In this document: in pieces, positions 47,424-58,472 of the stretch
Layout: each line of letters starts with the position of its first letter
Position numbering within the stretch: the first letter of the stretch is position 1
DNA from: a bacterium
GTDB taxonomy: Bacteria > UBA8248
Reading direction: 5' to 3'
NCBI GenBank assembly: GCA_022828125.1
Contig: JAJEJD010000005.1
Location: forward strand, 1-64,000
Length of the DNA: 64,000 nt
The notes under the pieces: generated by a model
Database searches by the model: none
Told to the model about the DNA's origin: nothing
What the model saw: the letters and a program-made list of their open reading frames with translations, nothing else
Program-made: the position numbers and the translations under genes

Positions 47424-48305
47424 CTAGTTGCCCAAAACGACGCCGACGGCCCCGATGACGGACAAGAAACCACCGATGACGACGCGCAGGTTCACCGCCT
47501 CCTGTTTTCTGAAAAACACCCATGACAGAAAAATGATGAGCAGAACCGAGAGGCGATTCAGGGGAATGATCTGAACGATCTCCCCCGTTTTTATGGACGA
47601 CCAGAAGAAAAAGGCGGCCATGGCATTCAAACATGCGCCGCCCAGGACGGCCAAAAGCCCCTTTTTATCCCAGGATTTGGGCGCCCTCCCCTCCACGGAT
47701 AAAGGCAGAACGAGAAGCGCGAGGCAAAACGCCGTTATGCTGCCTGCCGTCATGCCCAGAGAGGCGGACTTGATAATCTGCAGCCCGAATTTGCCGAACA
47801 GGTGCGTCATCGCGAACAAAACGGCCGTTCCCAAAGGGACCAGATAATAAAACAAGGGAATGCGCCTTTGAACCTCGCCCTTTTCATAGACCAGTAGAAT
47901 CGACCCCGCCAAGATGGTCAGCGTTCCGAGCGCAATGAGCCACGTCATCCGCTCGCCCGCAAAAGCCACGGCAAACAGAGACGCCCACACGAGACTTGTC
48001 TGGGTGACGATGGAAGAACGCGCGAGCCCCACCAGCTTCATGCCGACTAGGCTGAGATAACGTCCGATGAAGGAGCCGGATATCCCCATGGCGGCGAACC
48101 AGAGGAGTCCCCCGAGCGGCCAATCCGCCACGCCGCCTTCCAGGTGATAGAACATGGCGCCGAAGCATAGTTGCACGGCGAGCATGAAGACGTTCATCAC
48201 AACCGGGCTCAGTCGCGCTACGCCGGCGCGGTACAGCGTGCGCGCTGAGGCGATGAAACAAGCGGCGATGAGCGCCAGGATGTTGGGATGGATGAAGTCG
48301 AGCAA
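47424..48305 (-). CDS. EamA/DMT-family transporter
   Basis: 10 hydrophobic segments; paralogue of next gene. Confidence 0.87.
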   Translation of the reverse strand: MLDFIHPNILALIAACFIASARTLYRAGVARLSPVVMNVFMLAVQLCFGAMFYHLEGGVADWPLGGLLWFAAMGISGSFIGRYLSLVGMKLVGLARSSIVTQTSLVWASLFAVAFAGERMTWLIALGTLTILAGSILLVYEKGEVQRRIPLFYYLVPLGTAVLFAMTHLFGKFGLQIIKSASLGMTAGSITAFCLALLVLPLSVEGRAPKSWDKKGLLAVLGGACLNAMAAFFFWSSIKTGEIVQIIPLNRLSVLLIIFLSWVFFRKQEAVNLRVVIGGFLSVIGAVGVVLGN

Positions 48306-48308
48306 CGC

Positions 48309-49196
48309 TTACCTGCCCGTCACGGTGAAGAAAGCGCCCGCAAGGGCAATCAGGGCGCCGAGGACGACGCGCCACGTCACGTTTTCCTGCTGCCGGAACA
48401 AGAGCCACGAGAGAAAGATGATCAACAAAACGGACAGGCGGGTTAAGGGGATGACGCGGGTGATCTCGCCGAGCTTCACTGAAGACCAGAAGAAGAAAAT
48501 TCCGCATCCCTGCAATGCGCCGCCCAGCAAGAGCACAAAAAATCCTTTTTTGTCACTGCCGGCGCCCGGGTCTCTTTCACTCTGCGCGAAGGGCGCCATT
48601 CCCAGCAAGATCATGAGCGAGGTCGTGTTGGCGACCGCCATCCCGAAAGCGGAGGAGGAAATCCATTCGAACGCGAATTTTCCCACTAGATGAGCGAACG
48701 CGTACATCACCGCTGACACGATGGGGATCAGGTAGTAATGCAGCGGAATTCTGCGGCCGCTATCTCCTTTGGGGTTGTAGACGAGCAGGCTCGCCCCGCA
48801 CATGACGCCCAGGATTCCACCCGCCTTCTGGAGGGACATCTCTTCTCCCAGGATGAATACGGCCAGCAGGGCCGACCACACCAGAACGGTCTGGCTCATC
48901 ACCGCCGCGCGCGCCAGCCCCGTATAGCGGATGGCGACGAAATTGATGTACCTGCCCAAAAAACTCCCGAAAAAACCCATCGCCATGAACCAGAAAATAC
49001 CCTGGTAAGGCATCTGGTCGAGCGGTCCCTCTATCCTGAAGAATAACCATCCGAGCGTGGTCGTCGCGCATGCCATGACCAGGTTGGCCGTGTGCATTTT
49101 CATGCGCGGAATCGCATATCGCTGCGAAACGCGGGCGAAGGCGATGAGCGCCGCCGAGCAGAGCGCTAGTATGTTGGGATGTATGGCGTCAAGCAA
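48309..49196 (-). CDS. EamA/DMT-family transporter
   Basis: Shares MLD-IHPNILAL and VIPLTRLSVLLIIFLSW with the adjacent gene. Confidence 0.87.
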   Translation of the reverse strand: MLDAIHPNILALCSAALIAFARVSQRYAIPRMKMHTANLVMACATTTLGWLFFRIEGPLDQMPYQGIFWFMAMGFFGSFLGRYINFVAIRYTGLARAAVMSQTVLVWSALLAVFILGEEMSLQKAGGILGVMCGASLLVYNPKGDSGRRIPLHYYLIPIVSAVMYAFAHLVGKFAFEWISSSAFGMAVANTTSLMILLGMAPFAQSERDPGAGSDKKGFFVLLLGGALQGCGIFFFWSSVKLGEITRVIPLTRLSVLLIIFLSWLLFRQQENVTWRVVLGALIALAGAFFTVTGR

Positions 49197-49549
49197 AACG
49201 TCGACCTTTTATGAACAACTTATCTCCCGTCCGGACACCATCAACCTCGGGATGCGCGCGCATCGTCGCTCATTCGCCGCAAAAGACGCTTTTTAGCAAA
49301 GAAGCGGACACCGGAAGCGATGAATATGGCTTGAGAGGACTCGGAATGGGACTCAAGGATTCGGTTCAAGGAATTTCCCACGGGCAGAATATGATGAATG
49401 ATTATGGCACGGAATGCGTTTTATTGGATAGCTTCAGACGCCGCGAAACGCAGGAAACAGCAAGGATTCGCCGAGTGAGCGCAGAGATTTTGGGGGTTCG
49501 CTCACTACCCGGCGCAACCTTGTAAAGAGCCGGGGCTCGGGGGTGAAAG

Positions 49550-50031
49550 CTACATCTCGTCCAGGCTCTTGTCGACGACTTTGGGACCCCGATATCCCGG
49601 AAAATTCTCGACGTAGGGGCAATCCTCGGGAAGCCCCCCCATTTCGATGATTTCAGGCCCGATCGGCAGGCACAGCGGCTCTATCTCGAAGCGCTCCGCA
49701 TATACGCGGCAATGGTTGGTCTCGACCTCAAGTTGCGGACAGGCGCTCGTCAGCAAGAGCAGCCTGTCGTCCTCCCAAACCTTGTCGTAACAACACTTCC
49801 CGCAGCCGGTGCAGAGCGCCTCCCACTCGGGCGTGCCGGAGGGTGGCAAGTTCTCGTCCATCCACCTCTGGATTTCATCGAGGCGAAGTTCTTTTTGCGT
49901 CTTGTACATGGGAATGACTTGTGGAGCATCCCGTTCAAGGCGTCTCTGCTCGGGCGTCTTCCACATCCGGTAGCCGCGCTTGCCTTTCGGCGGCTTGCTC
50001 CGTTTTCTGGAATCAGTCCTGGAGGCGGACA

Positions 50032-50032
<1 letters not shown>
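49550..50032 (-). CDS. YkgJ-family cysteine cluster protein
   Basis: CTGCGKCCYDKVWEDDRLLLLTSACPQLEVETNHCRVYAER. Confidence 0.88.
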
Positions 50033-50814
<782 letters not shown>

Positions 50815-50866
50815 TTATTTAGCACCTCATCTTTCAAGTCTGCTTCCAGCTATGGAAATTTACTGA

Positions 50867-50903
50867 AAAACCCCGTCAATTTATCGATATTTATCGAATT
50901 TTT
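50867..50903 (+). repeat. 37-bp dispersed intergenic element, copy 2
   Basis: aaaaccccgtcaatttatcgatatttatcgaattttt; one mismatch to copy at 20778. Confidence 0.85.
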
Positions 50904-51024
50904 TGGGTTTAATCCGCCCTAAAAACCGACTTCGGTCCCGCCCTTCATGACGCCGGCGAAGCGGGCTTTTCATCCTCGAAAACTCCCCTGCTCCACCTGT
51001 GCTGAATACCATGATCGAGAAATT

Positions 51025-52215
51025 CTACCCCCCATACGCCTCGACGATCACCGACAGCCCCATGCCGCCCCCGATGCACGCGCCTGCCAAGCCGTACTTC
51101 CCGCCCCGGCGCCTGAGCTCGTGCAGAATCGTGAGGGTGAGCCGCGCGCCGCTCGCGCCCACGGGGTGGCCGATGGCGATGGCGCCGCCGTTCACGTTCG
51201 TCTTCTCGCGGTCGAGGCCGAGTTCCTTTTCCACCGCGAGATACTGCGCGGAGAACGCCTCGTTTATCTCGATCAGGTCCATGTCGTCGAGTTGGAGGCC
51301 CGCCTTTTTGAGCGCGATGCGGCTGCTCTCCGCAGGGCCGATGCCCATGATCTTGGGGTCGCACCCCGAGACGCCCCAGGAAACGAGCCGCCCGACGGGT
51401 TTGCGGCCCAGGCGTTCGGCCGCCGCGCGCGAGGAGATGACCAGCGCCGCCGCTCCGTCGTTGATGCCGCTCGCGTTGCCCGCCGTCACCACGCCGTCTT
51501 CCTTGAAGGCGGGCCTGAGCCGCGCGAGCGATTCCTCGTTCGAATCCGCCCGGGGGTGCTCGTCCCGCTCGAAGGTGATCGTCTTTCTCCGCTCTTTCAC
51601 CTCGACCGGGAAGCATTCCTCCGCCAGCCGTCCGCTCTCCCAGGCGTCGTGCGCGCGCGCCTGGCTCTGCGCCGCGAACTCATCCACGGCTTCACGGTGC
51701 AGGTCGTATTGATCCGCCAGATTCTCCGCCGTGATGCCCATCGGCACGTTGGCCATCGTGTCGGTGAGCGCCGTGTAGAGGCCGTCCTCCATGGGGGCCT
51801 GGAAGAGCTTCATGCCGGTCCGCGAGTTTCTGATGACGTGCGGCGTGAGGCTCATGTTCTCCGCCCCCACGGCGAGCACGACGTCGGCGTCCTCGGTCAT
51901 GATCTCCTTCGCCCCGCTCACCACCGCCTGGAAACCCGAGGCGCACATGCGGTTCACGCAGTAGCCGGGCCGCTCCAGCGGAACGCCCGCCGCAAGCGCG
52001 ACGTGCCTGCCGATGTAGACGCCGTCCGAGTTCGACTGGATGACGTTGCCCACCACGGTGTGGTCGATATCTTCGGGCGAGACGCCAGAGCGCGTCATCG
52101 CCTCTTTCGCCGCCAGCGCGCCCAGCTCCGTGGCCGACTTCTCCTTCAAGGTTCCAAGAAAACCGCCGAACGGCGTCCTTGCTCCGCCCAGAAAAACGAC
52201 GTCTTTATCCGACAT
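51025..52215 (-). CDS. Acetyl-CoA C-acyltransferase (thiolase)
   Basis: VNRMCASGFQAV active-site Cys, GHPVGASGARL, GGGMGLSVIVEAYGG C-terminus. Confidence 0.95.
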   Translation of the reverse strand: MSDKDVVFLGGARTPFGGFLGTLKEKSATELGALAAKEAMTRSGVSPEDIDHTVVGNVIQSNSDGVYIGRHVALAAGVPLERPGYCVNRMCASGFQAVVSGAKEIMTEDADVVLAVGAENMSLTPHVIRNSRTGMKLFQAPMEDGLYTALTDTMANVPMGITAENLADQYDLHREAVDEFAAQSQARAHDAWESGRLAEECFPVEVKERRKTITFERDEHPRADSNEESLARLRPAFKEDGVVTAGNASGINDGAAALVISSRAAAERLGRKPVGRLVSWGVSGCDPKIMGIGPAESSRIALKKAGLQLDDMDLIEINEAFSAQYLAVEKELGLDREKTNVNGGAIAIGHPVGASGARLTLTILHELRRRGGKYGLAGACIGGGMGLSVIVEAYGG

Positions 52216-52352
52216 TCCCCGATTCCTCCTGCTTCAGTGTAAGGAAAGAAAATTTCCGTTTTTGTCCTGCTTTATTGAGCCTCACCATAACGCCAAGGCG
52301 AAGCGATGCGCAAGGGGAGTTGTTGCGGGAGGCCAGGGAGGAATTGCCTCCG

Positions 52353-52940
52353 CTAGACCAGTTGCTCTTCCGGCACCCGGAACACGCCCTTGATGTTGGA
52401 GATGTTGCAGACGCAAATCTGGATATGGGTCTTCGCGCGGAAACCGGCCCCTTCATACGCCGGCCCGCCTTCCTCAAAGACCCCGCGCACAGTGTCTATA
52501 GGTTGTTCTATGTTGTCTTTTCGGATTTCATGTAACTGTGCGAATACCGCGCAATCTAATTGACGACGAAGATAATGAGTATCGAGTGAGTTTGTGGGGA
52601 TGACATCCCCTGTTTCCTGGCAGTTTGAAATATAAGACGAGTGCGCGGCACAAACCTGCCGGATACCCGCCGTCGTCGTCATATCAAGGCAAAGCCCGAG
52701 ATCGATAACCGCCCCGACAACGGCAGGCTTCGTGATATCGGAACCCCAAGGAGCGCTCTGAAGTTCAGCCGCGAATTCGAGCCCACGGAGCGGGTTGGCT
52801 TCCCAGAAGTAGATTCCGGGACCGAGCCAGTCGTAATCGTTCGCGCTTTTTTGAAAGGGTTCACCGGCGAGAAGCCGCTCGGCGACGGACTCGTCGCACC
52901 CATGATATCCGAGAACGAAAGTCGTCGTCAGGCGGTGCAA
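52353..52940 (-). CDS. ART/PARP-fold-like putative toxin
   Basis: VLGYHGCDESVAERLLAGEPF...DYDWLGPGIYFWEANPLRGLEFA; likely TTG start; immediately follows small basic gene. Confidence 0.65.
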   Translation of the reverse strand: MHRLTTTFVLGYHGCDESVAERLLAGEPFQKSANDYDWLGPGIYFWEANPLRGLEFAAELQSAPWGSDITKPAVVGAVIDLGLCLDMTTTAGIRQVCAAHSSYISNCQETGDVIPTNSLDTHYLRRQLDCAVFAQLHEIRKDNIEQPIDTVRGVFEEGGPAYEGAGFRAKTHIQICVCNISNIKGVFRVPEEQLV

Positions 52941-52943
52941 TTG

Positions 52944-53153
52944 CTACCTGTATCGTTCGGTTAGTTGTCCGTCGGGCGTGTGGGTCCCCAACCGGACGAG
53001 AGCCTCCCTCGCGGTTTTTTTGGATTTCGTGACTTTCTTGATGTATCTCTTGCACGCCTTCTCGAATCTTTCGGCGTCCTCGTGGTTCAAAACTCCCGAG
53101 CGATACACGATCACTTTTTGTTTCGTCTTTTTCTTCTTCTTTTTCTTTCCCAT
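52944..53153 (-). CDS. Small Lys-rich putative antitoxin
   Basis: MGKKKKKKKTKQKVIVYRSGVLNHEDAERFEKACKRYIKKVTKSKKTAREALVRLGTHTPDGQLTERYR; stop 3 nt before partner start. Confidence 0.65.
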   Translation of the reverse strand: MGKKKKKKKTKQKVIVYRSGVLNHEDAERFEKACKRYIKKVTKSKKTAREALVRLGTHTPDGQLTERYR

Positions 53154-53312
53154 CCCGGCACCATTTCTTTCTTTGAGGCGAACACGCCAAGGCGGAAAGC
53201 AACTGTCCAGCATCCATCCGTGAGTCTCGACAGCTTTATTAAACCATTCGTTCAATTATCGAGATTATACCCTATCTCGCAATTTGTCAATTTTCATCTT
53301 GTCTGAATCTCC

Positions 53313-54371
53313 CTACATCCACGAAAGCGGCGTTGCGGTGTCTCCCCGGAGTCTTCTGGCGGCGTCTTTGGCGAAATAGGTGAGGATGATGTCCGCGCCC
53401 GCGCGCCGGATGGAGGTGAGGGTTTCCATGAACGCACGCTCGGGGTCGAGCCAACCGTTGCGGCACGCCGCGGCCAGCATGGCGAACTCTCCCGAGACGT
53501 TGTAAGCCGCGACGGGCAAATCCGTTATCTCGCGCGCGCGGGCGATCACGTCGAGGTAGACGAGGGCGGGCTTCACCATCACGATGTCCGCCCCCTCCTC
53601 GATGTCGAGCTTTATCTCCCGCATCGCCTCGCGCGCGTTGGCCGGGTCCATCTGGTAGGAACTCCTGTCGCCGAAGGCGGGCGCGCTCTCGGCCGCCTCG
53701 CGGAAGGGCCCGTAGAAGGCGCTCGCGAATTTCGACGAATAGGCCATGATGGGCGTCTGGGCGAAGCCGCTCGTATCCAGGGCCGCGCGAATCGTGCCGA
53801 CCCGCCCATCCATCATGTCCGACGGGGCGATGATGTCCGCTCCCGCCTCCGCGTGGCTCACCGCCGTCTTGTCGAGGAGTTCGAGCGTGGGGTCGTTCAG
53901 CACCTTCTCGCCCTCGATGATGCCGCAATGGCCGTGGTCCATGTATTCACACAGACAAACGTCCGTGACGACGCACAGGTCGGGATAGGCCTCCTTCAAG
54001 GCGCGCACGGCGTTCTGCACGACGCCCTCTTCCGCGTAGGCTTCGCTGGCCACGTCGTCCTTGTGATCCGGAATGCCGAACAGGATGACGCCGGGGATGT
54101 CCAGGGCGGCGATTTCCTCACAATCGGCCACCAGCCGGTCGACGGAGAGCTGGTATTGACCGGGCATGGAGGAAATTTCGGTCTTGATGCCCTCGCCCTC
54201 GACCACGAACATCGGATAGATGAGGTTGTCCACGGAGAGATGCGTCTCGCGCACCATGCGCCGCATGGCGGCCGTCTCCCGCGTGCGCCTCGTGCGGTTT
54301 TTCACTTCGCTCCCGGTTGCCGAGAGGGTGAAGGCGTCGTTGCTCGTCATCGGGTTCTGCTCCCTATTCAT
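53313..54371 (-). CDS. hemB: Delta-aminolevulinic acid dehydratase (Zn-type)
   Basis: [19 protein letters not shown] Cys-rich zinc site, [14 protein letters not shown] overlaps hemD stop. Confidence 0.95.
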   Translation of the reverse strand: MNREQNPMTSNDAFTLSATGSEVKNRTRRTRETAAMRRMVRETHLSVDNLIYPMFVVEGEGIKTEISSMPGQYQLSVDRLVADCEEIAALDIPGVILFGIPDHKDDVASEAYAEEGVVQNAVRALKEAYPDLCVVTDVCLCEYMDHGHCGIIEGEKVLNDPTLELLDKTAVSHAEAGADIIAPSDMMDGRVGTIRAALDTSGFAQTPIMAYSSKFASAFYGPFREAAESAPAFGDRSSYQMDPANAREAMREIKLDIEEGADIVMVKPALVYLDVIARAREITDLPVAAYNVSGEFAMLAAACRNGWLDPERAFMETLTSIRRAGADIILTYFAKDAARRLRGDTATPLSWM

Positions 54372-55216
54372 GAGGCTTGTTCGCCTCGCTCCGGTTTTCC
54401 GTAATAAGCGACGATGGCCCGCGCCATGCCGGGAATCGTCGATTCGGCGGCCTCCACGTCCGGCGCGACGCCCCATTTATGCGCCGTGGCGGAGGTCGCA
54501 GGGCCGATGGAGGCCACGCTTGCGCGCTGTATCCATCGCCTCGCCGTCTCCTCCCCCGCCGCTCGCATGAAGCCATCGAGCGCGGAGGAACTCGTGAACG
54601 TAAGCATATCAATTTTTCCGCCCTCAAGCTCACCCCATACCTCGCGCAGCGCCTCGCGTCCCAAGGGCGTCGTCCGGTAGACGGCCACGTCATCCAGCAA
54701 CGCTCCCATTTCTGCGAACGCCTTCGGGATGGCGTCTCTCCCCTCTTTCGCACGGGACAGCAAGACGCGCTCTCCCGTCATATCTTTGCCCTTGAAGAGA
54801 TCGACGACGCCTTCCGCCATGTATTTCACGGCTACCATGTCGGGCGACCTCCCCAGATATTTCTCCACCGCGGCGGCCGTGGCGGGTCCGACGGCCAGTA
54901 CCGACGTTTCCGTGCAAAATGCCTCGGAAGGGATTCCCAGTTCAGTAAGCCTTCCCGCCAGATATTTCGGCCCGTTGGCGCTCGTGAAGATTATCCACTG
55001 ATACCCATCCAGCGCGCGAATCGCCGCATCGGCGGGTGTCCAGTCCTCAGGCTCCGTGATCCGTATCATAGAGGCAACGCGCACGCAGGCGCCCAGGTCC
55101 GCCAGCATATCGCCCATCCGCGAAGCCCCCTCCTCGGGGCGCGTGACGAGGATTGTCTTACCTGTGAGCGGTCGTGCATCCAAGTCCACGATTTCAGTGT
55201 TACTCATCGCGCGCAT
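54368..55216 (-). CDS. hemD: Uroporphyrinogen-III synthase
   Basis: [13 protein letters not shown]..., [13 protein letters not shown], between hemC and hemB. Confidence 0.9.
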   Translation of the reverse strand: MRAMSNTEIVDLDARPLTGKTILVTRPEEGASRMGDMLADLGACVRVASMIRITEPEDWTPADAAIRALDGYQWIIFTSANGPKYLAGRLTELGIPSEAFCTETSVLAVGPATAAAVEKYLGRSPDMVAVKYMAEGVVDLFKGKDMTGERVLLSRAKEGRDAIPKAFAEMGALLDDVAVYRTTPLGREALREVWGELEGGKIDMLTFTSSSALDGFMRAAGEETARRWIQRASVASIGPATSATAHKWGVAPDVEAAESTIPGMARAIVAYYGKPERGEQAS

Positions 55217-56126
55217 CCCTCAGTATCTCCGCCCCGCCACTCGCGAGAACCTCCTCGGCCATCTCTTCGGCCATACGCGCGGCCTCGCCGGGTGCGCCCG
55301 TTCGTTCCTTCTCCACCATCCGCTCCCCGTCCACGCTCGCGAGGCGGGCTTTGATCTGAAAACCGGCTTTTCGCATCTCCGCAAAAACGGCCAGGGGCAA
55401 CTGGCATCCGCCTTCGAGACGCGCCATTACGACGCGCTCGGCCATCACGGCCCGTTTCGTTTCCGGGTGCTCCAGTCCTTCCATGAGGGAACGAGTGGCC
55501 TCATCATCGGCTCTCGTCTCGATGGCGAGCGCGCCCTGCCCGGCGGCGGGCAGCATGAGTTCCGGCGCGAGTGATTCCGTCGCCCGCTCCTCGAGCCCCA
55601 GGCGTTTCAACCCCGCCAGGGCGAGAACCGCGGCTTCGACCTCGCCCGCCGCCACTTTTTCGAGGCGCGTGTCCACGTTGCCGCGCAGTTCCACGATTTC
55701 CAGATCACTCCGGTAGCGCCTGATCTGCGCGATACGCCTCAAGCTGCTCGTGCCGACCCTGCTGCCGGGCGCAAGGCCGCGGATGGATTCCCCGTTTCGT
55801 GAGGCCAGGGCGTCCCAGGGTTCCTCCCTTTCGGGTATCGCGGCGAGGATAAGGCCTTCCGGCATTTCGCTCGGCAGGTCTTTCAGGCTATGGACGGCGG
55901 CGTCGATTTCGCCCTGCAGAAGAGCGTCTTCGATCTCTTTTACGAAAAGGCCCTTGCCGCCGAGTTCGTGAATCGGGGAACCGAGCATGGCGTCGCCTCG
56001 CGTACGGACGATGACTTCCTCCACGGCGAGGCCGGGGTTCAGCGCCTGTAGTTGTGCGGCCACCTGAGCCGTCTGCGCGCGCGCCAGTGCGCTGCCCCGG
56101 GAGCCTAAGCGCAGCGTGTCATTCAT
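55200..56126 (-). CDS. hemC: Hydroxymethylbilane synthase
   Basis: LRLGSRGSALARAQTAQV, HSLKDLPSE, RVGTSSLRRIAQIR, EGGCQLPLAVFA. Confidence 0.97.
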   Translation of the reverse strand: MNDTLRLGSRGSALARAQTAQVAAQLQALNPGLAVEEVIVRTRGDAMLGSPIHELGGKGLFVKEIEDALLQGEIDAAVHSLKDLPSEMPEGLILAAIPEREEPWDALASRNGESIRGLAPGSRVGTSSLRRIAQIRRYRSDLEIVELRGNVDTRLEKVAAGEVEAAVLALAGLKRLGLEERATESLAPELMLPAAGQGALAIETRADDEATRSLMEGLEHPETKRAVMAERVVMARLEGGCQLPLAVFAEMRKAGFQIKARLASVDGERMVEKERTGAPGEAARMAEEMAEEVLASGGAEILRDARDE

Positions 56127-56129
56127 GGA

Positions 56130-57440
56130 TCAGTCCGATTCGTCCGGCGGCGGCATGGGCGGGCTTTCATCGCTTTCAGGCTCCACGCCGAAGAGTTTCT
56201 GGACGGATTCGACCGAGATGCCCTCCACGTCTTCTTCCGACATCTGCCGCAGGACGGCGAAGGGGTGGTGGAGGAGTTTGTTGACGAGCGCCTTCGTCAT
56301 GGCGTCGAGCGCATCGCGGCCCTCTTCGCCCAGTTCGGGCAGTCTTTGAAAGGTTTTTTGGATTTCCTCCTGCCGCATCGACTCCGCGAAGAAGCGTATG
56401 GCCGCGAAGGTGTGTCTTAGTTCTTCCGCCTGCTGGCGGGCGAGATAGGTCTGCACCTCGCTTTCGAGGATCGCGCGCGCGTCGCGGGCGATTTCCTCGC
56501 GGCCGCGCAGGTTGTCCGCCGCGACGGACTGAAGATCGTCCACGTCGTAGAGATAGGCGTCTTCGAGGTCGTTCACGTCGGGCGCGACGTTCCTCGGCAC
56601 GGCGATGTCGATAAGAAAGACCGGCGCGTCGCGGCGTTGCTCGAGTGCAGAGGCGACTATCGGCTTGTCCAGTATGAAACCCTGCGAGGCCGTCGATGCG
56701 ATGACGATATCGGCGTCGATGAGCGCTCCTTCCAGATTGTCGAAACTCACGACGCCGCCCTTGAGCCTGGTAGCCAATTCCTGGGCGCGTGCGAGCGTCC
56801 TGTTCGCGACGTGGAGGTTGTCGGCCCCGCTCGCCTTGAGATGCCTCGCCGCCGCCTCGCCCATCTCGCCCGCCCCGAGCAGGAGCACGTTCTTGCCCGC
56901 GAGCGATCCGAAGATTCTTTTCGCCAGATCCACGGCGACCGAGCTCACCGACACGGGCGACTCGCCGATAGGGGTTTGTTCGCGAATCTTCTTCGCCACG
57001 CGAAACGCGCGGGAGAAGAGATTGGTGAGCGCTTTTCCGGCGTGGCCCGAGGCCTGGGCGACCCGGTAGGCCTCTTTCACCTGCCCCAGGATCTGCGGCT
57101 CGCCCACCACCATGGAATCGAGGCTCGACGCCACGGTGAACAGGTGCCGGGTGGCTTCAGCCTCGCGGTGAACGTAGAGGTGTGCGTTCAGTTCATCGGC
57201 GCCGATGTCGCGCGATTCCAGGAAAAAGCGGTGAATCGCGTCGAGTCCCTGATCGAAATTCTCGGCCGCGCTGTAGACTTCCACCCGGTTGCAGGTCGAG
57301 AGGATGATGCGTTCATCCAGTCCGCTGTAGCCCGCCAGCCGGTCGAGCCACTCGTCCATGTGGGTCTCGGGGAAATAGAGGCGCTCGCGAATGCTGAGCG
57401 GCGTGTTGTGGTGGCTCACGCCGGCGAGAATGATGGACAT
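56130..57440 (-). CDS. hemA: Glutamyl-tRNA reductase
   Basis: GVSHHNTPLSIRERL, ILSTCNRVEVY, VLLLGAGEMGEAAARHL. Confidence 0.97.
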   Translation of the reverse strand: MSIILAGVSHHNTPLSIRERLYFPETHMDEWLDRLAGYSGLDERIILSTCNRVEVYSAAENFDQGLDAIHRFFLESRDIGADELNAHLYVHREAEATRHLFTVASSLDSMVVGEPQILGQVKEAYRVAQASGHAGKALTNLFSRAFRVAKKIREQTPIGESPVSVSSVAVDLAKRIFGSLAGKNVLLLGAGEMGEAAARHLKASGADNLHVANRTLARAQELATRLKGGVVSFDNLEGALIDADIVIASTASQGFILDKPIVASALEQRRDAPVFLIDIAVPRNVAPDVNDLEDAYLYDVDDLQSVAADNLRGREEIARDARAILESEVQTYLARQQAEELRHTFAAIRFFAESMRQEEIQKTFQRLPELGEEGRDALDAMTKALVNKLLHHPFAVLRQMSEEDVEGISVESVQKLFGVEPESDESPPMPPPDESD

Positions 57441-57452
57441 ACCCCCGCTCCC

Positions 57453-58220
57453 CTAGAAGTGTGCCACCAGCGCAAAAAGCGCGGCGAAGAAGGCCACCAT
57501 CGAGAAAACGGCGGAGCGCTTTCCCTTCCAGCTTCTGGTGAGCCGGCAGACGAGCAGGAGGCCGTACGCCCCCCAGATGAGTATCAGCGGCCAGGTGCGC
57601 ACCGGATCGAGGCTCCAGTAGGCCCCGTGGCGCGATTTCGCCCACATCGAGCCGAGCAGCAGGCTCGCCGTCAGGAACGCGAAGCCGAAGTAGAGAATCT
57701 TGTGGTTCAGGTCGTCGAGAATGTCGAGCGAGGGCAGCCGGTGCAGCCAGGCGCTGGGGCGTCTTGATTTCAGTTGCTGGGACTGCACGAGATACATGAG
57801 CGCAGAGGCGAAGAGCAGGAAGAACGCGGCCCAGCTCAACAGCGCGAGCACGGCGTGGCCTTTGAGTAGATAGCCCTGCACGGCGACCGAGCCCGCGCCC
57901 CACACGCCCGGAAATGCGGCTGCGTAGCCCTCGAGAATGAAGGCCGCGGGCACGGCGAAACCGCCCAAGGCGATATCGCGGTAGCGCGCGTAGACGATCA
58001 GGTACATCAGGATGATCACCCACGCCATGCCGCTCAGCCATGCCCCCCAGCCCTCCGGCGTGCCGGAGGCGAAACTCACTCCCAGCATGAGGGTGTGAAG
58101 GGCGAACCCGATGAGCAGCGCACCGACCCCGTAGACGACGCCCGCGGACCTGCCCGTGCAGAGCAGATACAGGTGCGTGAGCGCAGCCACGAGATAGCAG
58201 ACGATCAGTATGGCGACCAA
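57453..58220 (-). CDS. ccsA: Cytochrome c biogenesis protein CcsA/HemX-like
   Basis: Multi-TM protein, DLNHKILYFGFAFLTASLLLGSMWAKSRHGAYWSLDPVRTWPLILIWGAYG. Confidence 0.9.
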   Translation of the reverse strand: MVAILIVCYLVAALTHLYLLCTGRSAGVVYGVGALLIGFALHTLMLGVSFASGTPEGWGAWLSGMAWVIILMYLIVYARYRDIALGGFAVPAAFILEGYAAAFPGVWGAGSVAVQGYLLKGHAVLALLSWAAFFLLFASALMYLVQSQQLKSRRPSAWLHRLPSLDILDDLNHKILYFGFAFLTASLLLGSMWAKSRHGAYWSLDPVRTWPLILIWGAYGLLLVCRLTRSWKGKRSAVFSMVAFFAALFALVAHF

Positions 58221-58472
58221 GGGATTTTCCCTCTCAGCGCAAGAGAATACCTTGCGGTTGTGAGACAGCCGTTTCCCTTCTCATCCGCAGGAAAGGGCGA
58301 ACAAGGGCATTTAGACCACCATTTCGGGCATTTTGCAATAAACCGGCACGCCGATGCGTCCCCGAGGCGTGGATTTTGCCTATTGCAAGTTGGCTTGAAA
58401 CGCCCATACCCACTATACTCCACGCATCGAGCCCGTCCGCCCGCAATCTCATCCCGGGAGGGGCAGCAGACC

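Noticed and set aside
50947-52242. 431-aa plus-strand ORF
   Set aside because: Antisense to thiolase.
56637-57767. 376-aa plus-strand ORF
   Set aside because: Antisense to hemA and ccsA.
53313-58220. hemB-hemD-hemC-hemA-ccsA arrangement as a novel cluster
   Set aside because: Standard tetrapyrrole operon organisation in many bacteria; overlaps between genes are normal translational coupling.
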